DNA of 64,000 nucleotides, taken from Moraxella nonliquefaciens (GTDB lineage: Bacteria; Pseudomonadota; Gammaproteobacteria; Pseudomonadales; Moraxellaceae). The stretch is from assembly GCF_001679005.1 (NCBI RefSeq), contig NZ_LXTW01000032.1:310001-374000 (forward strand). Reading direction: 5' to 3'. The notes beneath the pieces were generated by a model. The model searched no databases, was not told the DNA's origin, and worked only from the letters and a program-made list of their open reading frames with translations. This document shows, in pieces, positions 8,733 through 17,076 of the stretch. Positions within the stretch are counted from its first letter, which is position 1; the number at the start of each line of letters is the position of its first letter. Both the position numbers and the translations under genes were made by a program.

Positions 8733-11564
8733 TTATTTGGGTTCGGTAATGTTGCTGTCGTTAAGCAGTTTGGCATCTGCTTTGTCCTCGCTACGCCCTT
8801 CGGTGCTGATGGCACTGTCTGGCTCATCTTTTAGCTCAGGCACTTCTTTTGGTGTTGGGCGTGCAGGAGCTGGGGCATCTGGGTAGTAGTCGTGGTGTGG
8901 CTGTGGTTGCCATGCAGGGGCTTGGTCAACGTCAATATCAAAGCTTGAAATGGCATCTTTGACCAAACGCACGTCAATCTCGCCCTCGTCCGCCAATTTT
9001 TTCAATGTGGCAACCACGATGTGGGCTGCATCCACATTAAAGAAACTACGCAAGTTGGCACGAGTGTCCGAACGTCCAAAACCGTCTGTACCCAGCGTGG
9101 TATAAGGACGGCTGTCAGGTAGCCAACCACGCACCTGCTCTGGGAAGTTACGCATATAGTCGGTGGCGGCAACCACGATGCCTTTGTGCGGGGCAAGTTG
9201 TTTGGTAACCCAAGGCAGTTTTGGCTCGTCCGTTGGGTGCAAGCGGTTGTAGTCATCGCACGCCATACCATCACGGGTAAGCTCATTAAAGCTCGTTACA
9301 CTCCATACGTTAGCTTTGATGTTAAATTCTTCTGCCAAAATACGAGCCGCTTTTTGAACTTCTCTTAGAATCACGCCAGAACCTAACAGTTGAACTTGGG
9401 TTGAACCGTTGTCTTCTAATAGGTACATACCACGCTTAATGCCCTCTTCAATGGCTTGTCTGTCATCGCCGATGGCAGGATGTTCATAGTTTTCATTCAT
9501 GAGCGTGATGTAATAGTACACACGTTCGCCATTGCCATACATGCGTTGTAGACCGTCGTGCATGATAACAGCAAGCTCATAACCAAAGCATGGGTCATAG
9601 CTGACACAATTTGGCACAGTACCAAAGAGAATGTGGCTATGTCCATCTTGGTGTTGTAAACCTTCGCCGTTTAGTGTGGTACGTCCTGCGGTTGCCCCAA
9701 ATAAAAAACCTTGGGCTTGCATGTCGCCTGCTGCCCATGCCAAATCACCAATACGCTGAAAGCCAAACATAGAGTAATAAATGTACATTGGAATCATCGG
9801 CAATGCGTTGGTTGAATAGCTTGTGGCAAGACTAATCCACGAACTCATCGCACCTGCTTCGTTAATGCCTTCTTCTAGCATATGCCCATCTTTGGCTTCT
9901 TTGTAACCCATCAAGGCCTCAGCATCTTCGGCAACATAGTTTTGACCGACCGATGAATAGATGCCAAGCTGACGGAACATGCCCTCCAATCCAAAGGTAC
10001 GAGCTTCATCAGGGACTATCGGAACTACGTATTTATTAAGCCCTTTATCTTTTAATAGGGCAGACAACAGACGCACAAATACCATGGTTGTGGACTGCTC
10101 TTTGCCCTTACTGCCTTGGAGTACCCCATCAAATACAGACAACTCTGGAATGGTAAGTGGAATATGACCACTGCGACGAGCAGGCAAATGCCCACCTAAG
10201 GATTCACGGCGACCCATCAAATATTTATATTCAGGGCTGTCCTCGCTTGGGCGGTAGAATGGTAAGTTTTGCAAGGCTTCATCGCTGATGGGCAAATCAA
10301 ATCTATCACGGAAGTATTTTAGACCATTTTCATCTAATTTTTTAAGCTGATGGGCTTTATTTACCGCTTGGATTTGCTTGGATAAACCATAGCCTTTGAC
10401 AGTTTTGACAAGGATAACGGTTGGCTGTCCTTTGGTTTTCATGGCCTCGGCATAAGCAGCGTAGACCTTTTTGGGGTCATGTCCACCACGGTTTAGACGC
10501 ATGATCTCATCATCAGACAGGGCAGACGCCATATCCGCAAGCTCTGGATATTTACCAAAGAACTCTTTGCGGACAAAAGCACCATCACGAGCGGTATAGA
10601 GTTGATATTCACCATCTACCACCTCTTCCATGCGTTGCTTTAAAGCACCTGATGTGTCTTTGGCAAGTAGGCTGTCCCAATGGTCGCCCCAAATTACCTT
10701 AATGACACGCCAGCCTGCCCCACGAAATACCGATTCTAGCTCTTGAATGATTTTGCCATTACCACGGACAGGGCCATCAAGACGCTGTAAATTACAGTTG
10801 ATGACCCAGATTAGGTTATCAAGTTTTTCACGACCTGCCATTGAAATGGCACCCAAGCTCTCAGGCTCGTCCGTCTCACCGTCGCCCAAGAACGCCCATA
10901 CTTTACGGTCTTCGTCTTTGATAAGGCTACGGTTGGTTAGGTACTTTTGGGCACGAGCTTGATAAATGCTCATCAAAGGTCCAAGACCCATAGATACGGT
11001 GGGGAATTGCCAGTAGTCGGGCATGAGATAGGGGTGTGGATAGCTTGACAAACCCTTACCATCCACTTCACGGCGGAAGTTTTTGAGCTGTTCTTCACTC
11101 AGACGACCCTCCATAAAGGAGCGAGCATACATTCCTGGGGCACCATGACCTTGATAATAAATCATGTCGCCACCGTGGTTCTCACTAGGAGCCCGCCAAA
11201 AATGATTAAAACCAGTCTCATAAAGCGTCGCTGATGATGCAAATGTCGCCAAATGCCCACCCAAATCATCATCATTGAGATTGGCACGCATGACCATGGC
11301 AAGAGCATTATAACGCATGATAGAGCGGATTTTACGCTCCAAATGCAAATCCCCAGGGTAGGTAGGTTCATCCTCAGCGGAGATTGTGTTAATATAAGCG
11401 GTTTCTAGGCGGTTAAATGGCAAGCCTTCTTGTACTGCCTTGTTATATAAGGCTTTTAATAAGAATTGGGCTCGTTCTTTATTGGCATTTTTAATGACCG
11501 ACTCAAATGCATCAAGCCACTCTTGGGTTTCTACATGGTCGGAATCATTGTAATAGGTCGTCAT
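8733..11564 (-). CDS. aceE: Pyruvate dehydrogenase E1 component, homodimeric type
   Basis: The 943-residue thiamine-diphosphate enzyme decarboxylates pyruvate and acetylates the E2 lipoyl group. The ThDP motif begins GDGETDEP (227-234) and continues into the NCNLQRLDGP region. The active-site GHGAPG is at 139-144, and the transketolase-like central and C-terminal domains are complete. It is some 50 residues longer than E. coli AceE because of a Pro-rich then acidic C-terminal tail (HHDYYPDAPAPARPTP onward). It is the first gene of the aceE-aceF operon. A -10 box lies about 140 bases upstream, giving a long leader with a hairpin. Confidence 0.98.
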   Translation of the reverse strand: MTTYYNDSDHVETQEWLDAFESVIKNANKERAQFLLKALYNKAVQEGLPFNRLETAYINTISAEDEPTYPGDLHLERKIRSIMRYNALAMVMRANLNDDDLGGHLATFASSATLYETGFNHFWRAPSENHGGDMIYYQGHGAPGMYARSFMEGRLSEEQLKNFRREVDGKGLSSYPHPYLMPDYWQFPTVSMGLGPLMSIYQARAQKYLTNRSLIKDEDRKVWAFLGDGETDEPESLGAISMAGREKLDNLIWVINCNLQRLDGPVRGNGKIIQELESVFRGAGWRVIKVIWGDHWDSLLAKDTSGALKQRMEEVVDGEYQLYTARDGAFVRKEFFGKYPELADMASALSDDEIMRLNRGGHDPKKVYAAYAEAMKTKGQPTVILVKTVKGYGLSKQIQAVNKAHQLKKLDENGLKYFRDRFDLPISDEALQNLPFYRPSEDSPEYKYLMGRRESLGGHLPARRSGHIPLTIPELSVFDGVLQGSKGKEQSTTMVFVRLLSALLKDKGLNKYVVPIVPDEARTFGLEGMFRQLGIYSSVGQNYVAEDAEALMGYKEAKDGHMLEEGINEAGAMSSWISLATSYSTNALPMIPMYIYYSMFGFQRIGDLAWAAGDMQAQGFLFGATAGRTTLNGEGLQHQDGHSHILFGTVPNCVSYDPCFGYELAVIMHDGLQRMYGNGERVYYYITLMNENYEHPAIGDDRQAIEEGIKRGMYLLEDNGSTQVQLLGSGVILREVQKAARILAEEFNIKANVWSVTSFNELTRDGMACDDYNRLHPTDEPKLPWVTKQLAPHKGIVVAATDYMRNFPEQVRGWLPDSRPYTTLGTDGFGRSDTRANLRSFFNVDAAHIVVATLKKLADEGEIDVRLVKDAISSFDIDVDQAPAWQPQPHHDYYPDAPAPARPTPKEVPELKDEPDSAISTEGRSEDKADAKLLNDSNITEPK

Positions 11565-11879
11565 AAAATTTTCCTACTGTTGTGAATGCTAAGACCAGCT
11601 TAGCGATGAATGTCAAACACAAATGGCTTGACAGAAAACCGTATCACTTTTTTAAAAAGCAGACGGCATGACCTGCTTTTAATAAAAGCTCATTTTAACC
11701 ACATATTATAAAAGACTTTGCCTAAAATGTGTTATGTTTTTTAGTAAATGTTTATCATTGAAATATTTTTTAAATAAATGGTAAAAATCAATGTTGGAAT
11801 AAGTTGCCAAAATCCCATCTTATACCCATCAGTCAAATACGGCATTTTTATCACCAAAAGCATGGTCAAACAGAACAGA
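11565..11879 (-). promoter_or_regulatory. aceE promoter and leader region with a hairpin
   Basis: This 315-base gene-free stretch carries a minus-strand TATAAT at 11710-11705. A hairpin follows at 11680-11655, with 8-base arms AAAAGCAG and CTGCTTTT and a 10-base loop. If the -10 is used, the hairpin sits near the 5' end of a leader of about 130 bases before aceE. It could stabilise or attenuate the transcript, or terminate the lipoprotein gene further upstream. No ORF and no PdhR-like operator is visible. Confidence 0.45.
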
Positions 11880-12410
11880 TTATTGATAAAACGCTTGTGC
11901 TTGTTTTTTGCCATCTTTGATGATATTCACAGGTTCATCGTCGCATGACACTTGATAAATGGTATTTGCCCCTTTAAAAATATAGACCACATATGGAGCA
12001 TCTAGCAGTGGATTGATGTTTTGGCTGGCATCTTTGAGCTTTGCTAATATCATCATCTGGTCAGGACGTGCCAATACACGTTCAATGTCAGATTTTTCAA
12101 GCGATAAGGCATTGATACCAAAATAATCCCACGCCTTATCTATGCTTATCTCATCTAAGGGTTCAGGGCTGTCCCATGGCGTTTTTGCTCCATCAGGCTC
12201 TTTCATTTGCATGACAAAATTACCTGCCTGCTCACTTATTTTTATCTGAGCCAGACCGTTTTTCTCAACGCCATAACAGCCAACAAATGTCTTTGCCTGT
12301 CTATTTGCTTTATCAGGTGCTACATCATCAATTGGGGCTGACTGGTTGCAGGCAGTTAAGGCAAGGATAAAAAGAAGTGGGGCAAATAAAGGGTTAGATT
12401 TGATAGACAT
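11880..12410 (-). CDS. Hypothetical lipoprotein
   Basis: The 176-residue protein has a signal peptide ending in LTAC, so Cys21 is the predicted lipidation site. A short linker (NQSAPIDDVAPDKANR) leads to a globular domain with FVGCYGVEKNG and a late Cys in YQVSCDD. These two cysteines might form a disulfide. I recognise no family. It is probably anchored in the outer membrane. It lies alone between trmL and the aceEF operon on the same strand. Confidence 0.75.
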   Translation of the reverse strand: MSIKSNPLFAPLLFILALTACNQSAPIDDVAPDKANRQAKTFVGCYGVEKNGLAQIKISEQAGNFVMQMKEPDGAKTPWDSPEPLDEISIDKAWDYFGINALSLEKSDIERVLARPDQMMILAKLKDASQNINPLLDAPYVVYIFKGANTIYQVSCDDEPVNIIKDGKKQAQAFYQ

Positions 12411-12508
12411 ATGATTTAATAAAAGCTAAATAGACCAACTGCTTATATCAGCTGTTGGTTTTTGGTTAAATTTTATACCCAACTTTAAAACAAGACCACA
12501 AAAAACCA

Positions 12509-13039
12509 TCAATTAGGACGACTAGATAAACGATAATAGCCCACACTTTGACCAACATCACCGACAAAGCCAAGCTGTCGCCACACCTCATACAGGCAAA
12601 TCGCCACGCTGTTAGATAAATTTAGGCTGCGAGAATCAGGCAACATGGGCAACCTTAGCCAATTATCTAAGCCAATATCATCACGTACATCGGAGGGCAG
12701 ACCGTCGGTTTCTGAACCAAACACAAGTGCCACCGAGCTGTTATTTGCCTTAAAATCATACTCATAAAAAGGTCGGCTAAATTTGGTCGTCATCGCCACC
12801 ACCGTATCCACACCCACATGATTTAGATGGTAAAGACACGCCTGCCAGTCATCATGTACCTGTATGTTGGCATATTCATGATAATCAAGCCCTGCCCGTC
12901 TTAGTTTTTTATCATCAAGTTCAAAAGCTAAGGGTTTTATTAGGTGTAGTTTTGCCCCTGTATTGGCACACAAACGAATGGCATTACCGGTATTATTGGG
13001 AATTTTGGGAGTGTAGAGAACGATATGAATTTGTTGCAT
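12509..13039 (-). CDS. trmL: tRNA (cytidine(34)-2'-O)-methyltransferase
   Basis: The 176-residue SPOUT (trefoil-knot) methyltransferase modifies the wobble nucleotide of tRNA-Leu isoacceptors using SAM. Diagnostic blocks are the N-terminal PKIPNNTGNAIRLCANTG, the SAM-knot segments FGSETDGLP and LRLPMLPDSRSLNLSN, and the closing SVAICLYEVWRQLGF. It is slightly longer than E. coli TrmL, with a short tail after the knot. It starts at 13039, 30 bases after the hemW stop on the same strand, so the two are probably co-transcribed. Confidence 0.93.
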   Translation of the reverse strand: MQQIHIVLYTPKIPNNTGNAIRLCANTGAKLHLIKPLAFELDDKKLRRAGLDYHEYANIQVHDDWQACLYHLNHVGVDTVVAMTTKFSRPFYEYDFKANNSSVALVFGSETDGLPSDVRDDIGLDNWLRLPMLPDSRSLNLSNSVAICLYEVWRQLGFVGDVGQSVGYYRLSSRPN

Positions 13040-13069
13040 GGTAATTATTTCTTAGAAAATTGTTATTTG

Positions 13070-14251
13070 CTACAAAAAAGCACGCACCAGATGATTAACA
13101 TATTTAAACCCCATCTTAGTCGGAGCGATGATGTCTGGATGAAATACCATCAGACCTTGATGTTGTAGGGGCAAAAGCTCATTATCAATGGTGCTAATGA
13201 GTAGCCCTGTCCGCTCTTCAAAGGTGTGAGTGCTTGTTCCATCCGCCAAACGTAGGGCATTCATCATAAATTCAAAGGGCAAATGCTCATCTGCTACCCG
13301 CTTAAATCCTATCATCTTTGGGGCATTATCATAACTTAGGTAATCTTTGGGCAGGCGAGATTTGGCATAACGATAAATGCCATCTGGGTGGCTTGCATGC
13401 CCACGAAGTGTTACTTTACCATGTCCACCTGCACCAATGGCAAGATAGTCACCAAACTGCCAATAATTTATATTATGGCGACACGGTTCATCATCACGCC
13501 CGACCCATGCTGACACTTCATAATTACTAAAACCTGCTTGTATCAATCGCTCTCGCCCTGCATTTTCTATGCGTTCTAGCTCATCATCATTAGGTAAATC
13601 AGGTGGGGCACGATAAAAGGCGGTATTTGGTTCAATGGTCAGTTGATACCATGAAAGGTGAGTTGCCCCTGCTGATAATGCCATGTCAATATCACGCACA
13701 GCAAGCGTGGCGGTCTGATTGGGCAAGCCATACATTAGGTCAACATTGATGCGGATAAAGCCTGCTTGTTTGGCATTTTTTATGGCGTTAAGTGCTTCAT
13801 CATGGCGATGTATGCGTCCCAATGTCATCAAAGATTCATCATCAAAAGACTGCACGCCCACCGATAAGCGATTGATGCCCAGTGTCAGATAATCGGCAAA
13901 TGGAGCATGTTCTAGCGTACCTGGATTGACCTCTAAGGTAATCTCAATGTCATCGGCAAATGGAACAATCTCACGCAACCTCAAAAACAGCGTACGATAA
14001 TGTTCTATTGGCAACAACGATGGCGTTCCCCCACCGATAAAGATGCTTTGTATCTTACGCCCCCCCATCAGAGAAATCTGTGAACGAGCATCAGTCAAGA
14101 GTGCATTAACATAGTCAATAAATGGGGCGGTGCTGGGCAAAGCATGCGAATTAAAATCACAATAAGGGCATTTTTTAACACACCACGGAATGTGAATATA
14201 CAAAGACAATGGGATATTAGTAGGGTCAAGGATTAGGTTGTGTTCGTTCAT
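13070..14251 (-). CDS. hemW: Radical SAM family heme chaperone HemW
   Basis: The 393-residue protein has the radical-SAM CxxxCxxC as CVKKCPYC (Cys24, Cys28, Cys31), followed by the extra Phe-Asn typical of the HemN/HemW group. The SAM-binding GGGTPS follows. HNINYW in the middle fits the HNxxYW heme-binding motif that separates HemW from the coproporphyrinogen oxidase HemN. The C-terminal winged-helix-like domain is present. HemW delivers heme to respiratory proteins. The gene precedes trmL by 30 bases. Confidence 0.93.
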   Translation of the reverse strand: MNEHNLILDPTNIPLSLYIHIPWCVKKCPYCDFNSHALPSTAPFIDYVNALLTDARSQISLMGGRKIQSIFIGGGTPSLLPIEHYRTLFLRLREIVPFADDIEITLEVNPGTLEHAPFADYLTLGINRLSVGVQSFDDESLMTLGRIHRHDEALNAIKNAKQAGFIRINVDLMYGLPNQTATLAVRDIDMALSAGATHLSWYQLTIEPNTAFYRAPPDLPNDDELERIENAGRERLIQAGFSNYEVSAWVGRDDEPCRHNINYWQFGDYLAIGAGGHGKVTLRGHASHPDGIYRYAKSRLPKDYLSYDNAPKMIGFKRVADEHLPFEFMMNALRLADGTSTHTFEERTGLLISTIDNELLPLQHQGLMVFHPDIIAPTKMGFKYVNHLVRAFL

Positions 14252-14332
14252 CAGTTTTGTCTAACGTGGTACATTCAATCGTGCCATGTCTGTTGTCATG
14301 TCTGTTATTATCATCTTCATGTTTATCTATTC

Positions 14333-15502
14333 TTATGCTTGCACCAAATCATCAAATCGCAACAAGTTAAACTTCATGCCCAAATGTTTCTCCAAAGCAG
14401 GCAAATTAAAGGCATCACCTTCACCTACCAAACTGACGGACACTCCCGACTGCCCTGCTCGTCCTGTACGTCCGATACGATGAACATAATCATCTGGAAA
14501 ATCAGGCAGTGTGTAATTGATGACATGGCTTACATCATCCACATGAATGCCACGCCCTGCCACATCAGTTGCCACCAACACATTAACCTCGCCATCTTTA
14601 AAACGTTTTAGGTAACGTTCTCGCTTACTTTGGGCGACATCACCTGAGAGCATGGTTATGTTCATGTATTTGCGTAAGTTATCATATAAGCGTCTGACCT
14701 GGTCTTTGCGATTGGCAAAAATAATGGTTTTTTTGACATCATCACCGCCAAGCAAATGCTTTAACGCTGTTAGTTTTTGATGGTTGGTGAGCAGATAAAA
14801 ATACTGTTCAATGTTTTCATTAGTGCGACTTTGGGGGGCGATTTCCACAAAAGTCGGCTGATATAACCAGCGATATGCCAAATTCATCACGTCGGTGTTA
14901 AAGGTTGCTGAAAACAGTAGTGTTTGGCGGTGCGTATTGGCGGGCATTTTGTTAATGAGACGCTTCACATCAGGAATAAAACCCATGTCCAACATGCGGT
15001 CAGCTTCATCTAGTACCAATACCTCCACACGGTCAAGAAACAACACCCCTTTTTGCACCCAATCAATAATCCGCCCAGGCGTACCAATCAAAATATCCAT
15101 CAGGCGACGGTTCATCTCATTTGCCTGCTTATCATAATCTGCCCCACCTGTCATGCACAGAGCATGCAGTCCACTGTATTTGACCAACGCTTGGCAGTCG
15201 CTATAAATCTGCTGTGCCAACTCTCGGGTTGGTGCCAAAATCAATGCCCGTGGCTCACCCAAATAGCGTGTCTCATCACTGGCAAACGGGCGAGACAGTA
15301 GGTTTTGAATGATGGTGATTAAAAAGGTGGCGGTCTTACCTGTGCCTGTCTGTGCCTGCCCAATGGCATCTTGACCTGCTAGGGTATGAGGCAAGATTTG
15401 GGCTTGAATGGGTGTAAGCTTTTCAAACCCCAAAGCGGATACCGCCTTTTGAATGGGCTCTGCTAAGGGCAGATCACAAAATTTACTAAATTGGTCGGTC
15501 AA
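14333..15502 (-). CDS. rhlB: DEAD-box RNA helicase, RhlB-like
   Basis: I place the start at a TTG at 15502, preceded by AAAAGGA six bases upstream. This gives 389 residues starting at TDQFSKFCDLPL, as in RhlB. The frame stays open for 47 more codons to an ATG at 15643, but that stretch looks unlike helicase sequence. All motifs are present: Q motif FEKLTPIQAQ, Walker A AQTGTGKT (50-57), PTRELA, DEAD in VLDEADRML, SAT, and HRIGRTGRAG. RhlB unwinds structured RNA and works with the RNase E degradosome. There is little C-terminal extension. It stands alone, about 80 bases upstream of hemW on the same strand. Confidence 0.9.
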   Translation of the reverse strand: MTDQFSKFCDLPLAEPIQKAVSALGFEKLTPIQAQILPHTLAGQDAIGQAQTGTGKTATFLITIIQNLLSRPFASDETRYLGEPRALILAPTRELAQQIYSDCQALVKYSGLHALCMTGGADYDKQANEMNRRLMDILIGTPGRIIDWVQKGVLFLDRVEVLVLDEADRMLDMGFIPDVKRLINKMPANTHRQTLLFSATFNTDVMNLAYRWLYQPTFVEIAPQSRTNENIEQYFYLLTNHQKLTALKHLLGGDDVKKTIIFANRKDQVRRLYDNLRKYMNITMLSGDVAQSKRERYLKRFKDGEVNVLVATDVAGRGIHVDDVSHVINYTLPDFPDDYVHRIGRTGRAGQSGVSVSLVGEGDAFNLPALEKHLGMKFNLLRFDDLVQA

Positions 15503-15661
15503 GGCATATCCTTTTAAGACAAATGGAGAAATGGGTGTTATTTGGTGATGATACTTGATTGTTAAATCAATGTCATTGTTAACACCAAAAAGGCAAAAAT
15601 TGGCAACAGTTATTCTTATATTCTTATTTATATCATATATCAATTTTATATCATTTGTTAA

Positions 15662-16075
15662 TCATCGGTCCAAATCATCAAAACAGGCGTTTAATGAACC
15701 CATCATGGCTTGTTCAATAAACAGTTGTTTATCAGACTTATCCTCATAAACAGGCATTTTATAAATGACATTCAAGCCATGATGCCATGCCTCACCAATG
15801 AATGACACCATGTCTTTTTTAGAAAAGTTTTTTTCAACCTTTTTGATGGCTTTACCAAGATTTTTCTTTGCCTTATCTTTGCTGACCTCATTTTGATGGT
15901 CAGTGGCGACATCACGGATGCCATGACTGATAATCATGCAAATACCCGCTATCTCTTCAAGTCTGACCGACTCATCGGCTGACAACGTTACTGCTGAATG
16001 TGCTATACCGCCAACACCCAATAAAACCATAGCACCAAGCGTACAGATAAATTTGTTTGGCTGTTGCATAATCAT
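15662..16075 (-). CDS. Hypothetical exported protein
   Basis: The 137-residue protein starts with a clear Sec signal peptide (to about Ala28, IAHSA-VTL). The mature part is small and helical, with a Lys-rich central segment (SKDKAKKNLGKAIKKVEKNF) and two cysteines (GICMII and LNACFDD). No family is recognised. An extended -10 box TGGTAAAAT lies at 16116-16108, about 33 bases from the ATG, so it has its own promoter. Confidence 0.7.
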   Translation of the reverse strand: MIMQQPNKFICTLGAMVLLGVGGIAHSAVTLSADESVRLEEIAGICMIISHGIRDVATDHQNEVSKDKAKKNLGKAIKKVEKNFSKKDMVSFIGEAWHHGLNVIYKMPVYEDKSDKQLFIEQAMMGSLNACFDDLDR

Positions 16076-16143
16076 GCCTTTAATGTGTTTTTATGATAAT
16101 CATCCGTATTTTACCACAACTTATCATCACAAGCAAAACGTAC

Positions 16144-16168
16144 AAAACCCACCCCAAAGGCAGGTTTT
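16144..16168 (-). terminator. Probable terminator of the cold-shock gene
   Basis: On the minus strand AAAACC (16168-16163) pairs with GGTTTT (16149-16144) across a GC-rich loop that can extend the stem. It starts 15 bases after the csp stop. The T tract is short, so the call is tentative. Confidence 0.4.
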
Positions 16169-16182
16169 ACATCGCTTAAACA

Positions 16183-16392
16183 TCACAATTTGGTCACTTC
16201 CTCAGCCTGCAATCCCTTGTTGCCTTCGGTAACGACAAATTCCACCGTCTCGCCATCTCTTAGTGAGCGATAACCATCACCGACGATAGAACGAAAATGC
16301 ACAAAGACATCTTCACCAGTAGCGCGCTGGATAAAGCCAAAACCTTTGGCATTATTAAACCATTTAACTTGACCTTGTTCACGAACAGACAT
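16183..16392 (-). CDS. Cold-shock domain protein, CspA family
   Basis: The 69-residue single cold-shock domain carries RNP1 (KGFGFIQ) and RNP2 (DVFVHF), which bind single-stranded RNA and DNA. It acts as an RNA chaperone or antiterminator. AAGGAT precedes the ATG. The leader to the next gene is about 160 bases, long enough for a thermosensor, but I could not fold one convincingly. It is not possible to say which Csp paralogue this is. Confidence 0.93.
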   Translation of the reverse strand: MSVREQGQVKWFNNAKGFGFIQRATGEDVFVHFRSIVGDGYRSLRDGETVEFVVTEGNKGLQAEEVTKL

Positions 16393-16566
16393 AACACATC
16401 CTTAAAAAATACCAAATTGTAAACCTATGCCTAAATATAGCACACTTTTAAATGGCTGTAAACGCATGCAACCAAACATTAACAAAAAATTTACACCCCA
16501 TCATCCTTAAAAATTTGTTAAAATAATAGGCATATAACTTAACATACAACTTAGATATTGATACTC

Positions 16567-17076
16567 ATGAATCAAATCACCCCCCCAAACCACAAATCTC
16601 TAAACCACAAATTATTAGTGCTAAATGGTGCCAATTTACATTTGTTAGGCAAGCGTGAGGTGCATATTTATGGCACAACGACCTTAGAAGATATCATTCA
16701 CCGCTTATCTGCTACTGCTCATCAGCACGGCATCCAACTTCACCATTTTCAATCTAACCACGAAGGCGACATCGTGGACATCATCGCCAATTTGGGCGTA
16801 TTGGCAGACAACCACGACAAATTTGATGGGATTATCATCAATCCAGCCGCTTTTACCCATACATCGGTTGCCATTCGTGATGCCTTACTTGCCAGTGCCA
16901 AACCCTATATTGAGGTGCATTTATCCAATATCCATGCTCGTGAACCCTTTCGCAATCATTCATATTTTTCGGACAAGGCTGTTGGGGTGATTTGTGGTCT
17001 TGGCGAGATGGGCTATGACATGGCATTGGCATGGTTTTTAAAAAATATATACAAAATCAATGGAGTACAATCATGA
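16567..17076 (+). CDS. aroQ: Type II 3-dehydroquinate dehydratase, atypical active-site loop
   Basis: The 169-residue protein matches AroQ, which dehydrates 3-dehydroquinate in the shikimate pathway as a dodecamer. Arg30 and Tyr35 of the lid loop, SNHEG, the NPAAFTHTS block, EVHLSN and the late Arg region are present. The normally invariant GPNLNLLG reads GANLHLLG, so the active-site Asn is His25 and the Pro is Ala. An N-terminal extension of about 15 residues precedes the first strand. The ATG at 16567 is preferred to a TTG at 16558. An extended -10 box lies at 16516-16524. Its stop overlaps the start of the next gene (ATGA). Confidence 0.85.
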   Translation: MNQITPPNHKSLNHKLLVLNGANLHLLGKREVHIYGTTTLEDIIHRLSATAHQHGIQLHHFQSNHEGDIVDIIANLGVLADNHDKFDGIIINPAAFTHTSVAIRDALLASAKPYIEVHLSNIHAREPFRNHSYFSDKAVGVICGLGEMGYDMALAWFLKNIYKINGVQS

